Source: a virus
IMG/VR virus record: IMGVR_UViG_3300007523_000006
Location: 53,345 to 117,344 of that record
DNA length: 64,000 bases
Strand: one strand, 5' to 3'
This document shows positions 41,174 to 49,554 of this stretch, piece by piece. Numbering within the stretch: position 1 is the stretch's first letter; each line of letters starts with the position of its first letter. The notes below the pieces were generated by a model. It was not told the origin of the DNA. It made no database searches and saw only the letters and a program-made list of their open reading frames with translations. The position numbers and the translations under genes were made by a program.

Positions 41174-42427
41174 ATGGCTGCAAACAAAAAGATTCACATC
41201 ATCGGTGGTGGAACGGTCGCACAAATTGGCCCGCACTTGGCTTTGTGCGCCCCAGCTTATGGTGGCACTGCAAAGAGACTACATCACTTGTGCTGGCAGC
41301 AGTGCCACACTCTGGACTCTGAACTCCATCTCACCAAGATGGCTGGCGGAAATGAACTGGAAACCAATGCTGATATTGCAAAATTGGTGAACGAAATCGT
41401 TGCCGATCCAGCATCAAAGATCGTGTTTTTGAATGCTGCTCTGGTTGATTTTCAATACGATGGTGTTGCCGACAAATACGGCGAGCGAATTAAATCTCGT
41501 GAAACTCCACACCTTCAGTTGAACTTTGTTCCAGCGGATAAAGTCGTTGGCAATATCCGCAAGAATCGTAAGGATATTTTTGCCGTCGCATTCAAAACGA
41601 CTTCAGGAGCAACGCCAGAAGAACAATACATCGCTGGCTTAAATCTCCTGAAAGAGTCCAGCCTGAATTTGGTTTTTGCCAACGATGTGAAAACTCGATT
41701 GAACATGGTCATTACGCCTGAAGAGGCTCGTTATCACGAAACCACAGATCGTGATGAAGCCCTGGAAGGCTTGGTCGAAATGACTTTGCTTCGATCTCAT
41801 TTGACCTTCACTAGATCAACCGTCGTAGACGGTCAACCTGTGCCTTGGGACTCGGAATTGGTGCCTGAAGCACTCCGCACGGTTGTCGATCACTGCATCA
41901 GTGCTGGTGCCTACAAGCCATTCCGAGGGGCGACTGTGGGGCATTTTGCTTGTAAGGTAAACGACACAACTTTCCTTACAAGTATTCGCAAGTCGAACTT
42001 CAACGATCTACCCAATACTGGTCTGGTTCGTATTGTGACTGATGGGCCAGACAGCGTGATCGCTTATGGTGCCAAACCGAGTGTCGGTGGGCAAAGTCAA
42101 CGTATTGTGTTCCACGATCATCAGGAATACGACTGCATTGTTCACTTCCATTGCCCGATTAAACCGGGATCAGAAGTACCAGAAGTCTCACAGCGGGAAT
42201 ACGAGTGTGGGTCGCATCAATGTGGAGAGAACACCAGCAAAGGACTGAAGCAGTTCGGAAACTTGAGCGCCGTTTATCTTCAAGAGCATGGACCCAATAT
42301 TGTTTTCAATCGCTCGATCAATCCGCAAGAAGTGATCGACTTCATTGATGCCAACTTCGATCTGAGCGATAAGACTGGCGGTTATGTGAGCTTGGGGCAA
42401 ATCCTCACGACTCCTCACGACTCCTGA
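41174..42427 (+). CDS. CoaB-like (DFP) domain fused to class II aldolase-like domain
   Basis: 417 aa. The first ~210 residues look like the phosphopantothenoylcysteine synthetase half of CoaBC: 'VFLNAALVDFQYDG', 'KTTSGATPEEQYIAGLNLLK', 'NLVFANDVKT'. The second half has 'GHFACKVNDTTFLTSIRKSN' and 'DCIVHFHCPI', the class II aldolase/adducin fold with its HxH zinc site. It could act on a nucleotide or sugar-phosphate intermediate; chemistry unknown. Ends in a short direct repeat (CTCACGACTC). Confidence 0.7.
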   Translation: MAANKKIHIIGGGTVAQIGPHLALCAPAYGGTAKRLHHLCWQQCHTLDSELHLTKMAGGNELETNADIAKLVNEIVADPASKIVFLNAALVDFQYDGVADKYGERIKSRETPHLQLNFVPADKVVGNIRKNRKDIFAVAFKTTSGATPEEQYIAGLNLLKESSLNLVFANDVKTRLNMVITPEEARYHETTDRDEALEGLVEMTLLRSHLTFTRSTVVDGQPVPWDSELVPEALRTVVDHCISAGAYKPFRGATVGHFACKVNDTTFLTSIRKSNFNDLPNTGLVRIVTDGPDSVIAYGAKPSVGGQSQRIVFHDHQEYDCIVHFHCPIKPGSEVPEVSQREYECGSHQCGENTSKGLKQFGNLSAVYLQEHGPNIVFNRSINPQEVIDFIDANFDLSDKTGGYVSLGQILTTPHDS

Positions 42428-42463
42428 CACTGTGGATTTTCTACGCTTTTCCTATGAGGGGCA

Positions 42464-43216
42464 ATGATGAAGAAGGTTGTGCTTTTTGCTTGTTTGTTAA
42501 TGATTGGATGTAGCAAATCCACCGAAACAGTTGCCGAGGCACAAGTGTCGGTACAGACAGAGCCGACAATGCTTCAAAGGTTTTTTGGAGGCCCCACCAA
42601 AGAAGAGATTGCCACACAGCAAGAACTATTGGCTCAACAGCAAGAGTTGCACGCTCAACAACTCAAGGCCAAACAAGAGTTGCAGGCTCAACAGCTTAAA
42701 GACGGAGACGCATTGGTTGCTAAGTGGGCTGATAAGATTCAAGAAACAGCAACTAAAGACAGCTTCGGATATGAGCGAATGGAAGGTTTGACGGAAGCTG
42801 ATCCCTGGGGTCAGCAAATTAAGGTGAACTATCGCCAAGAATGGTTCAAAGAAATTGCAACTATTCAATCTGCTGGACCTGATGGTGTTTTTGGAAATAC
42901 CGATGACTTGATTAGAACAAGATCAGCCAAGAATCCCGCTGGAATCATTGAGGGAATTTCTTCATTAGGTTGGGTTGTATTGGCTTGGTTGTTTTGTGGT
43001 GGATTGGCATTGGCATTCTCGTCGGGAATTGGTCATCGCCGAGTCACTAAAGGCAAATCAAAAAATCATCGTCGTCCACTTGTGTTCGGCGTGACAACTG
43101 TATTATTTGCTCCTGTGGCGGTGTTGATTTACGGATTGCAATTCATTGGCGGGGCTTTGGGTGCAAACGGTGAATTCTTCGATGGATTTGACTTCGACTT
43201 CGACATTGACCTATGA
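42464..43216 (+). CDS. Lipoprotein with T2SS-G-like C-terminus and two TM helices
   Basis: 250 aa. Lipobox 'LLMIGC' after a short signal, Gln-rich coiled region (residues 50-80), then 'DPWGQQIKVNY ... SAGPDGVFGNTDDL', the calcium-site-like end of type II secretion pseudopilins (GspG), followed by two transmembrane helices and an acidic Phe/Asp tail. Membrane protein of unknown role. Confidence 0.65.
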   Translation: MMKKVVLFACLLMIGCSKSTETVAEAQVSVQTEPTMLQRFFGGPTKEEIATQQELLAQQQELHAQQLKAKQELQAQQLKDGDALVAKWADKIQETATKDSFGYERMEGLTEADPWGQQIKVNYRQEWFKEIATIQSAGPDGVFGNTDDLIRTRSAKNPAGIIEGISSLGWVVLAWLFCGGLALAFSSGIGHRRVTKGKSKNHRRPLVFGVTTVLFAPVAVLIYGLQFIGGALGANGEFFDGFDFDFDIDL

Positions 43217-43224
43217 GGATGAAT

Positions 43225-43380
43225 ATGAGCAACTGTCCACAAGAAGAACGTTACCAGGATATTTTACAAAAGAATACCTCCACGATGAACTTGCTCAATA
43301 ACATTGAGCGGTCACAAAGGCGACGAAGATTCAACGCCTGGGTCAAACGATGGTGGTATAAACTAACCTTCCGAGGTTAA
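43225..43380 (+). CDS. Small basic protein, 51 aa
   Basis: ATG after GAGGATGA, eight bases behind the previous gene, ending two bases before the HNH gene. Helical; C-terminal 'RSQRRRRFNAWVKRWWYK' is strongly basic and aromatic, suggesting nucleic-acid or membrane contact. Confidence 0.6.
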   Translation: MSNCPQEERYQDILQKNTSTMNLLNNIERSQRRRRFNAWVKRWWYKLTFRG

Positions 43381-43382
43381 AA

Positions 43383-43925
43383 ATGAGCGAAAAAAAGTCA
43401 ACAAGGGATGATTTTCGTAATGCCGTATTCAAACGGGATGGCTATGCCTGCGCTATGTGCGGGCATAAACCAGAAAACGTCAATGAATTAGACGCCCACC
43501 ACATTACAGATAGAACCTACATGCCATTCGGTGGATATTGTGCCGCCAATGGCATTTCGCTTTGTACAGATCGCTGCAAGAAGGAATCTTGGCTGGGTTC
43601 TTCGCTCGATTGTCACCAGAAGGCAGAACACCTTCACGCTACCGGAATTGAATTTCCGGGATATGCTCCAGTGAACCTTTATGCTAGAATCAAGTCTTCC
43701 TATAAACAGGCTTATTCGCACAGTCTCAAGCTAGAGATCACAGCCAATAGAGCCGACGCAATGATGGCCGTCATTGACGTAATCTCCAAAAAAGAATTGG
43801 AGGTATGTCTTCGCTTGTGTGAAAACACCAGCCCGGAGACATGGGAGTTAACTTGTGACGAACTAAGTGAGTGGGAACCCCTCAATAGAACTTACGGAAA
43901 AGGTCGCTATGTCCCTGACAAATGA
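43383..43925 (+). CDS. HNH endonuclease
   Basis: 180 aa. 'KRDGYACAMCGHKPENV', 'LDAHHITDRT' and later 'DCHQKAEH' give the betabeta-alpha-metal site with a Cys4 zinc scaffold. Could be a homing or packaging-associated nuclease. Overlaps the helicase start by 17 bases. Confidence 0.8.
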   Translation: MSEKKSTRDDFRNAVFKRDGYACAMCGHKPENVNELDAHHITDRTYMPFGGYCAANGISLCTDRCKKESWLGSSLDCHQKAEHLHATGIEFPGYAPVNLYARIKSSYKQAYSHSLKLEITANRADAMMAVIDVISKKELEVCLRLCENTSPETWELTCDELSEWEPLNRTYGKGRYVPDK

Positions 43926-45000
43926 ACAGAAAGATGTCCTGAAGCTCTTAGTGGGCAATATGGACAACCACCAGCAGCAAACTCTTGGTGGATATGCGGG
44001 GACAGGAAAATCAACAATTATTCGAGTGATGCTCGACGCCCTTCAACGAAAAGGGCGATATTTTTGCGCAGCCGCATTTACCGGCAAAGCCACGAACGTA
44101 TTGCGCAAAAAGGGAATGAATGCCAATACGATTCACAGCACGATATACCAGCCGTACAAAGACGAGCATGGCGAAACCGTGTGGTTCTTGGCTGACAAAA
44201 CTGACTTAGTGTCCAAGGGCATTGACGGCTTCATTATTGATGAAGCGTCTATGGTGAGCAAGGAAATACACGACGATCTTATGTCGTTTGGCCTGCCAAT
44301 TATCTATGTTGGCGATCACGGTCAACTTGAGCCTATTGGCACCAAATTCAACCTTATGCAAAAGCCAATGTATAAGCTGGAGACGGTTCATCGAAATGCT
44401 GGTGAGATTGCATATTTTGCCGAGCATCTTCGCAAGGGCAATTCTGCCAATTCCTTCATGGGAGCAACGAAGGTTCAGATTGTTCAAGAAAAAGCAATTG
44501 AGGATCGACACCTTGCTGCCGTCGATCAAATCATCTGCGCCTTCAATAAGACTCGTGTGCAACTCAACGAGCGTGTGCGTATCGAGAAAAAGATTCAATA
44601 TACATTCATTGCCAAAGGCGAGAAGGTCATTTGTTTAAGGAACAATAAGAAGCAGGGTTTGTTTAATGGGATGCAAGGCGTTGTCCAGAAAATCCACAAG
44701 AACGACCGCTTTGACTTTATATCGGATGGCAACTTCTTCGAGAAGGTCCATTACGATCCTGACCAGTTTGGAAAAGACTCAAATAAGTTTGAGTTTTCCC
44801 AGGCAGCAAATCCATTCGATTACGCATACGCCATCACTTGCCATAAGGCTCAAGGCGACGAATGGGGCAATGTGATCGTATACGAACAGCGATGCGATAA
44901 ATGGGATAACGTGCGATGGTCTTATACAGCAGCCAGTCGTGCAAAAAACGGACTGATCTGGATCGCTGTAGAAGAGTTCCGACCCAACTATCTAGGGTAA
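43909..45000 (+). CDS. Dda/RecD-like SF1 helicase
   Basis: 363 aa. 'GGYAGTGKSTII' Walker A, 'FIIDEASMVS' Walker B, 'IYVGDHGQLEPIG' motif III, 'YAITCHKAQGDEWGNV' motif V and 'YTAASRAKNGLIWI' motif VI. T4 Dda is a 5'-3' helicase that helps start replication and clears proteins from DNA. Start ATG after AAAAGG in the end of the HNH gene. Confidence 0.9.
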   Translation: MSLTNEQKDVLKLLVGNMDNHQQQTLGGYAGTGKSTIIRVMLDALQRKGRYFCAAAFTGKATNVLRKKGMNANTIHSTIYQPYKDEHGETVWFLADKTDLVSKGIDGFIIDEASMVSKEIHDDLMSFGLPIIYVGDHGQLEPIGTKFNLMQKPMYKLETVHRNAGEIAYFAEHLRKGNSANSFMGATKVQIVQEKAIEDRHLAAVDQIICAFNKTRVQLNERVRIEKKIQYTFIAKGEKVICLRNNKKQGLFNGMQGVVQKIHKNDRFDFISDGNFFEKVHYDPDQFGKDSNKFEFSQAANPFDYAYAITCHKAQGDEWGNVIVYEQRCDKWDNVRWSYTAASRAKNGLIWIAVEEFRPNYLG

Positions 45001-45215
45001 TGTTAAAAGAACCAATCAGTAAATGTGCATCGCATTGGGCTGTGGGCGTACTCGACACCAATCGTGCCGAATATTTCAAAGCCAAGAATTTGGAGATTAG
45101 TTTACAGATCGCCGAAATCGTGGTATCATCTATCGCAAAAATCAAGCTCCACGAGTATGATATAAGGGGATGCAACTTGTCGAGTCGTCGCTGTAATCCC
45201 CTCAAGGGGTTGTAG
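45000..45215 (+). CDS. Possible small protein overlapping rnpB, 71 aa
   Basis: ATG overlaps the helicase TAA (TAATG). Residues 1-50 look protein-like, but the last 17 codons are the 5' part of the RNase P RNA, and the rnpB promoter lies inside it. Could be a true short gene or chance. Confidence 0.35.
   Translation: MLKEPISKCASHWAVGVLDTNRAEYFKAKNLEISLQIAEIVVSSIAKIKLHEYDIRGCNLSSRRCNPLKGL
45101..45129 (+). promoter_or_regulatory. Promoter of the RNase P RNA
   Basis: TTTACA (45101-45106), 17-base spacer ending TCGTGG, TATCAT (45124-45129). The start is expected near 45136, about 28 bases before the first RNase P helix. Confidence 0.82.
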
Positions 45216-45448
45216 AGGAAGTTCTGGACACTACTGCTTTTAAGGTAGGAGCGAAAACCTCGAAAGGGGCTAATAGTGTTTGAACTACCGAGGGTGCAAG
45301 CCATACAGACCAAAATCTCGTAAGAGGTACGCCGGTGAGCAGGGCGTCATCATGGTCGGGTCGGTGCAGTCCGCAAGGACCGGGGGCAACTCCGAGATAA
45401 ATGACGACATAGAACAGAATCCAGGCTATGGATAAGTTGCATCTCCTT
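45164..45448 (+). ncRNA. rnpB: RNase P RNA
   Basis: The two hallmark strands are present at the right distance: GAGGAAGTTCTGGACAC (from 45215) and ACATAGAACAGAATCCAGG (45408-45426), corresponding to GAGGAAAGUCCGGGC and ACAGAACCCGGCUUA of E. coli M1. AGATAAATGACGAC before the second strand matches M1's AGAUGAAUGACUGU, and GTGCAA...ACAGAcCAAAA resembles the J11/12 region. Ends pair in a 15-bp helix P1 (45164-45178 with 45434-45448). About 285 nt, shorter than most bacterial RNase P RNAs. RNase P trims tRNA 5' leaders. Confidence 0.88.
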
Positions 45449-45468
45449 TTCAAGTCAAAAAGGAGATG
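45440..45468 (+). promoter_or_regulatory. Hairpin sequestering the ribosome site of the 45471 gene
   Basis: CATCTCCTTTT (45440-45450) is fully complementary to AAAAGGAGATG (45458-45468), which contains the AAGGAG ribosome-binding site of the gene starting at 45471. The same CATCTCCTT strand forms the 3' side of RNase P helix P1, so the two pairings exclude each other. Confidence 0.65.
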
Positions 45469-45470
45469 TC

Positions 45471-46262
45471 ATGCGTGCCGAAATTGTCCACGTTACGGAC
45501 CACGCTTTGTTGCGATGGAAAGAACGTGCGTCGAAAACAGGTGAAGTCAACGTAGAAGAAATCGTTCAGGCTGTAAAAGAATCCAAGGTCATCAAAAAAA
45601 ACGAACCTTTGCCTTACCCGATGCCTCGTTTAGATGGATCAGTTTACAGCTTCAATGCCGGAGTGTTGTTCATTCTCGAATCAGTAACCATTGATGAATA
45701 TCGACTCGTCACAGTTATCGCCGACGAGCCGACCTATCAACGGATTGCTCGACCGCCGAAGAAACAACTTAATCCTCGAAAGAGACAGAAATACGAGGAA
45801 GTTCAAAAGGTGCAAATCGACATTCCTTGCTTTGAAAGTTTCATCGAAGAACGTCAATGGTTGACCGACGAGAAACGAAAACTCGAAAGTGAACTGGCAA
45901 CAACAGCGAAGAAATCTTCCACTCGCAAAGAAATATTGAAGGTGTGGGGCGAGATTGAAGCCCGACTCACCGAGAACAAACCTCAATATCTCGAAGAGCG
46001 GAAAAAATCAGGAGACGGATATGTTGACTATGGTTCTCTTCTTTTGCAAATTATCAGAGAGTTAAAAGAAATACGCTCTGAACAACAGGAATTACGTAAC
46101 CTAATCGAAGGCTCCAATGGACAACAACCGAGATCACCGAGCAATCGGAAAAAAGCTAGACCTCTTCATGTTCAGCCCTCTATCGCCGGGTTGTCCGATC
46201 TGGCTCCCGAAGGGAGTTGTGCTTTATCAGTCTTTGCTGAACCGCATTCGTCAACTCAATGA
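45471..46262 (+). CDS. Hypothetical protein between rnpB and thrS, 263 aa
   Basis: 'VTDHALLRWKERA' at the N-terminus and a beta-rich first 100 residues, then long charged helices (115-230). No named family. The last 49 codons overlap the start of the synthetase gene in another frame; the compositional change there (Pro/Ser-rich) suggests that the frame continues past the functional end. Start codon follows the sequestered AAGGAG. Confidence 0.65.
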   Translation: MRAEIVHVTDHALLRWKERASKTGEVNVEEIVQAVKESKVIKKNEPLPYPMPRLDGSVYSFNAGVLFILESVTIDEYRLVTVIADEPTYQRIARPPKKQLNPRKRQKYEEVQKVQIDIPCFESFIEERQWLTDEKRKLESELATTAKKSSTRKEILKVWGEIEARLTENKPQYLEERKKSGDGYVDYGSLLLQIIRELKEIRSEQQELRNLIEGSNGQQPRSPSNRKKARPLHVQPSIAGLSDLAPEGSCALSVFAEPHSSTQ

Positions 46263-47340
46263 AGCCAATGGTTGCCAAGAAGTTCGGACCCCACTTATAT
46301 GGAAGTCCGAACTTTATGCAACCAGCGGACACCTGGATCACTATGCAAAAAATATGTTCTTCGTCAGTGATAAGCCTGCTGGCGAGTCCCACGAAGAAGG
46401 ACATGAAGATCAGTGCTTAAAACCAATGAATTGTCCTGGGCATATGGAGATATTCCGCTCGAAACAGTGGAGCTATCGAGACTTGCCTGTTCGATTCGCT
46501 GAATATGGTCCTTTACACCGCAATGAAGTTTCTGGTGCCTTGGGTGGGCTAACTCGCTGTCGTGCATTCTGCCAGGATGACGCCCACATTTTCGTTTCGC
46601 CGGACAACCTACAAAGCGAAATCAAACGAATCCTTGTCATGATCGAAAGAGTTTACGGATGGTTTGGAATGAAGTTCCGATCCGTACTCAGCACTCGTCC
46701 TTATAACTTCATGGGCGAGAAGTTGGTTTGGGATAATGCTGAGGCGAACCTCGAAGATGCTTTATGCGAAAATGGATTGAAGTTCGAGATTGCCCATAAA
46801 GACGGTGCGTTTTATGGTCCAAAAATAGACTTCATTGTGACTGATTCCCTTGGACGTGATTGGCAAACAGCAACAATCCAATTGGACTTCCAGTTGCCTC
46901 AAAGATTCGGTTGTACCTATACCGACAAGGACGACAAAGAGCAAACTCCAATTGTCATTCACAGAGCAATATACGGCAGCTTTGAAAGATTCATTGGTGT
47001 ATTGTTGGAACATACTGACGGGCATCTACCATTATGGTTGGCTCCTGTTGGTGTAACCATTGCACCAATCAGCGACAAAGTTGCTGAATACGCTGATGAG
47101 ATCAAAGAGGTTTTGCTTGCTCATGGAATTCGGTGTGAATGCGATCACTCGAATCGAACTCTGCAACAGAAGATTGCCATCGGGTACGATAAAAAAGTAC
47201 CCTACATGGTCATCTTGGGAGAGAAAGAAAAATCCGCAAGAACCGTTACCCTCAAACAAATGAGATCAACTGCTGTCGCACAGGAAACCTTATCTTTGGA
47301 AGTATTCCTTCCTCAGATGGTCGCACTGGCGAAAGAGTAA
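46117..47340 (+). CDS. thrS: Threonyl-tRNA synthetase, catalytic and anticodon domains only
   Basis: 407 aa against about 640 in bacteria. It begins exactly at the catalytic domain ('DHRAIGKKLDLFMF ... GCPIWLPKG'), so the TGS and editing domains are absent. Zinc Cys in 'MNCPGHMEIF', motif 2 'RFAEYGPLHRNEVSGALGG', 'FYGPKIDF', motif 3 'GSFERFIGVLLEHTDG', then the anticodon-binding domain ('WLAPVGVTIAPIS'). It should charge tRNA-Thr without hydrolysing Ser-tRNA. No tRNA-Thr gene is seen in this window. Co-transcribed with rnpB by position. Confidence 0.93.
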   Translation: MDNNRDHRAIGKKLDLFMFSPLSPGCPIWLPKGVVLYQSLLNRIRQLNEANGCQEVRTPLIWKSELYATSGHLDHYAKNMFFVSDKPAGESHEEGHEDQCLKPMNCPGHMEIFRSKQWSYRDLPVRFAEYGPLHRNEVSGALGGLTRCRAFCQDDAHIFVSPDNLQSEIKRILVMIERVYGWFGMKFRSVLSTRPYNFMGEKLVWDNAEANLEDALCENGLKFEIAHKDGAFYGPKIDFIVTDSLGRDWQTATIQLDFQLPQRFGCTYTDKDDKEQTPIVIHRAIYGSFERFIGVLLEHTDGHLPLWLAPVGVTIAPISDKVAEYADEIKEVLLAHGIRCECDHSNRTLQQKIAIGYDKKVPYMVILGEKEKSARTVTLKQMRSTAVAQETLSLEVFLPQMVALAKE

Positions 47341-47358
47341 GCCAAGGATGAGTGATAC

Positions 47359-47385
47359 ATAATGTTGTATGAGGTACGACATTAT
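47359..47385. repeat. Inverted repeat, possible operator
   Basis: ATAATGTTGTAT...GTACGACATTAT, imperfect 11-base arms in the 83-base gap between thrS and the next gene. No T-run, so not a terminator; could be a regulator site. Confidence 0.45.
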
Positions 47386-47423
47386 TCAAAATTTACCCTT
47401 CCGAATATATTTGTTGGAAGTAG

Positions 47424-47639
47424 ATGGAACTACACAATATTGGATACATCGATGACGATTTCCGAACGGACCTGCGTACATTCAGTGCCACGTCCAAAAA
47501 TTCAAGCCCTGATTCAATCATCAAGGGCTTGAACGCTTTCCTGGAAAGTGAAGGATACATCAACGTCGCCGAGTTGGTTTCCGAAGAATACAAAGCTGGC
47601 GTCGTCAGCATTCGATCACGACTCATAGAAAGAGACTAA
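47424..47639 (+). CDS. Hypothetical protein, 71 aa
   Basis: Not recognised. Helical second half. Two bases before the next ATG. Good ribosome site (GGAAG) eight bases upstream. Confidence 0.6.
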   Translation: MELHNIGYIDDDFRTDLRTFSATSKNSSPDSIIKGLNAFLESEGYINVAELVSEEYKAGVVSIRSRLIERD

Positions 47640-47641
47640 TC

Positions 47642-48598
47642 ATGTCAGAGCATATTGAGTTCACGCCCAATGGACTCGTGCTTCATAAGTGGAACGGCAA
47701 CAAGCGTAAGTTTGTTCGCAAGCGTCCCAAGAAACTGAGCATCATTACTCATCTTAGATCTCGCTGCGAGATTGCCGAAGGCACTACCCTGAAGCAAATC
47801 TTCGAGACGGTTGACAAATACAAGTTTCTGAAATTGGTGATTTCCCAATATTCATGGTGCCGTCAATTGGACGCATTCCACGCACAGGCTCAAGAACCTA
47901 TGCGTGACGATCCAGATGATACTGATCCGCTTGAATATCTGGAACTCTATCATCATCCCGAAGTTTACAAGTTAACGGAAAAGAAGAAACACCCTGGTGG
48001 TATGCGTGAACGCACCATTACCGTTGACTTCGACACGTCAGTTGGGTTCCACGGCATTGGTCCCACCAAAGAAGAAGACGGTTTAGCCAACCGTACAGAC
48101 GGGAAGACCAATTATTCCGTGTCTTATAGTCCCATGTGGAAGTTGGCTGATTTGCCGGTCAAACTCAACAAGACATTTGACGTATATGAACCTTTCGATA
48201 CCAACAACCCTCGCAAAAAACCCGAAAAGCTGCTGACTGCTACTCGTGAATATACTCTCCTGGAAGTCCTCGATGCCATCTATTGGGACATTTCCTTTAT
48301 GGGCGGTCCCGAAGATAACGCTAATTTTCTGGATAACATGAAAGAAACGGTGGATCAAATCAAAAACGGCGAAGTGCCGATGATCCCCATTGAACAAGTT
48401 TTCACCGACATGAAAGAAGACATGTCGGAAGAAGGCGAACCCAAACCGATGAAAATTTTGATGCACCCGGATGTTGCCAGATTCTTCGGCTGCGACCCCG
48501 ATAGCATCCCGTTGGATGACAAAGAAATCATTCGCAACGAAATCATTCGCAACGAAATCATTCGCAACGAAATCATTCGCAACGACGATGAGTCTTGA
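47642..48598 (+). CDS. Hypothetical protein with EIIRN repeats, 318 aa
   Basis: Unrecognised. Basic N-terminus, mixed central region with 'ERTITVDFDTSVGFHGIGP', acidic C-terminus, and a tail of four EIIRN units from a 15-base repeat. Being an in-frame multiple of three, the repeat can expand or shrink without breaking the gene. Confidence 0.65.
   Translation: MSEHIEFTPNGLVLHKWNGNKRKFVRKRPKKLSIITHLRSRCEIAEGTTLKQIFETVDKYKFLKLVISQYSWCRQLDAFHAQAQEPMRDDPDDTDPLEYLELYHHPEVYKLTEKKKHPGGMRERTITVDFDTSVGFHGIGPTKEEDGLANRTDGKTNYSVSYSPMWKLADLPVKLNKTFDVYEPFDTNNPRKKPEKLLTATREYTLLEVLDAIYWDISFMGGPEDNANFLDNMKETVDQIKNGEVPMIPIEQVFTDMKEDMSEEGEPKPMKILMHPDVARFFGCDPDSIPLDDKEIIRNEIIRNEIIRNEIIRNDDES
48524..48583 (+). 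repeat. 15-bp tandem repeat, four copies, coding
   Basis: GAAATCATTCGCAAC four times (starts 48524, 48539, 48554, 48569), identical copies, encoding EIIRN repeats at the end of the 318-aa protein. Confidence 0.95.
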
Positions 48599-48646
48599 CA
48601 CTTCTTTTTGTTTGCTGTACAGTGACTTCAAGAAAGGAAGCGTGTC

Positions 48647-49015
48647 ATCGTAGTCAAAGAAATTCTAAATGCTGGCGGCGTTTGTCCTTTCTAGGTCGAA
48701 GGAAAAACAGATAAAGGTGAAGAGATATACGCCCGTTATCGCTGGGGTCGATTAAGAGTCGAGGTTACTCATGGTGACGGTGAACGTGAAGTCATTTTCA
48801 CCAAGCAGGTTGGCGAAGACCAAGACGACGAAGAAATAAACAAAATGCGAGCAGCCGGAATGAGCGAGGAGCGTCTCACTCAAATGGCTGAAACTTTCAA
48901 AAACGTACGTGCCTATTCCGAAGGTGAGCCTCTTTGTTTCGACGGATATATGGACATGGACAAACTCCGTGTTGCTACCGAAGGCGAAATAGAGTGGCCA
49001 GATTTTGAGGAATAA
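48647..49015 (+). pseudogene. Hypothetical gene with ATC at the start site and in-frame TAG
   Basis: AGGAAG is followed six bases later by ATC where ATG is expected, then 'VVKEILNAGGVCPF', TAG (48692-48694) and a long open stretch 'VEGKTDKGEEIYARYRWGRL ...' to TAA at 49013. The only canonical in-frame start is ATG 48845. The 107 codons after TAG look coding (balanced charge, FDGY, IEWPDFEE). Either disrupted, or read with suppression. Confidence 0.6.
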
Positions 49016-49044
49016 CTAATGTGGCCTTTCACCAGGAGAAAAAA

Positions 49045-49554
49045 ATGGGTGGTATTAACGAGTCTGTTCTTGAGTCCGACGATAAGGGTGGAAAGAAGAA
49101 AAAAGATGCTGGTGCTGCTAGTCCCAGCATGGACGGAACAATCCTTGCACCTGACCACGTTCAACCGCCTACGAACGTGGTCCCGCCGTTGTTGAGGCGG
49201 AAACCGCCGTCCTGGCCAAGGCGGAAACCGCCGTTAAACTTGCATGACGAGCAAGAAACTGGCGTTCCAATGCAGACTCAGGCTATTCGACAACATATGA
49301 ATAATGGACAAGTCCATTTGCATGTAGATTTGCCACAGCCTCTCAAAGCTGCTGTGCCAGTTGCCGAATGGTTCGTCATCATGCGACATCTGCGTTCCTT
49401 GAACCCATTCACCTTTGTCGATGCAGAAAACAAGTGCGTGGCGTATTTACGCCCTTACGTTCATGGCGGTCTATTCGAGGTCGTCATTGAATTGGCTCCA
49501 ATTGAAATTGGGCCTCGTTTCAACGATATGAATGCCGTCACTGGCAAGAGATAA
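49045..49554 (+). CDS. Hypothetical protein, 169 aa
   Basis: Disordered N-terminal third (Lys/Asp/Gly, then Pro/Arg-rich from repeats of GGCGGAAACCGCCG), followed by a compact beta-rich domain (residues 85-165). ATG after AGGAG. No family recognised. Confidence 0.65.
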   Translation: MGGINESVLESDDKGGKKKKDAGAASPSMDGTILAPDHVQPPTNVVPPLLRRKPPSWPRRKPPLNLHDEQETGVPMQTQAIRQHMNNGQVHLHVDLPQPLKAAVPVAEWFVIMRHLRSLNPFTFVDAENKCVAYLRPYVHGGLFEVVIELAPIEIGPRFNDMNAVTGKR

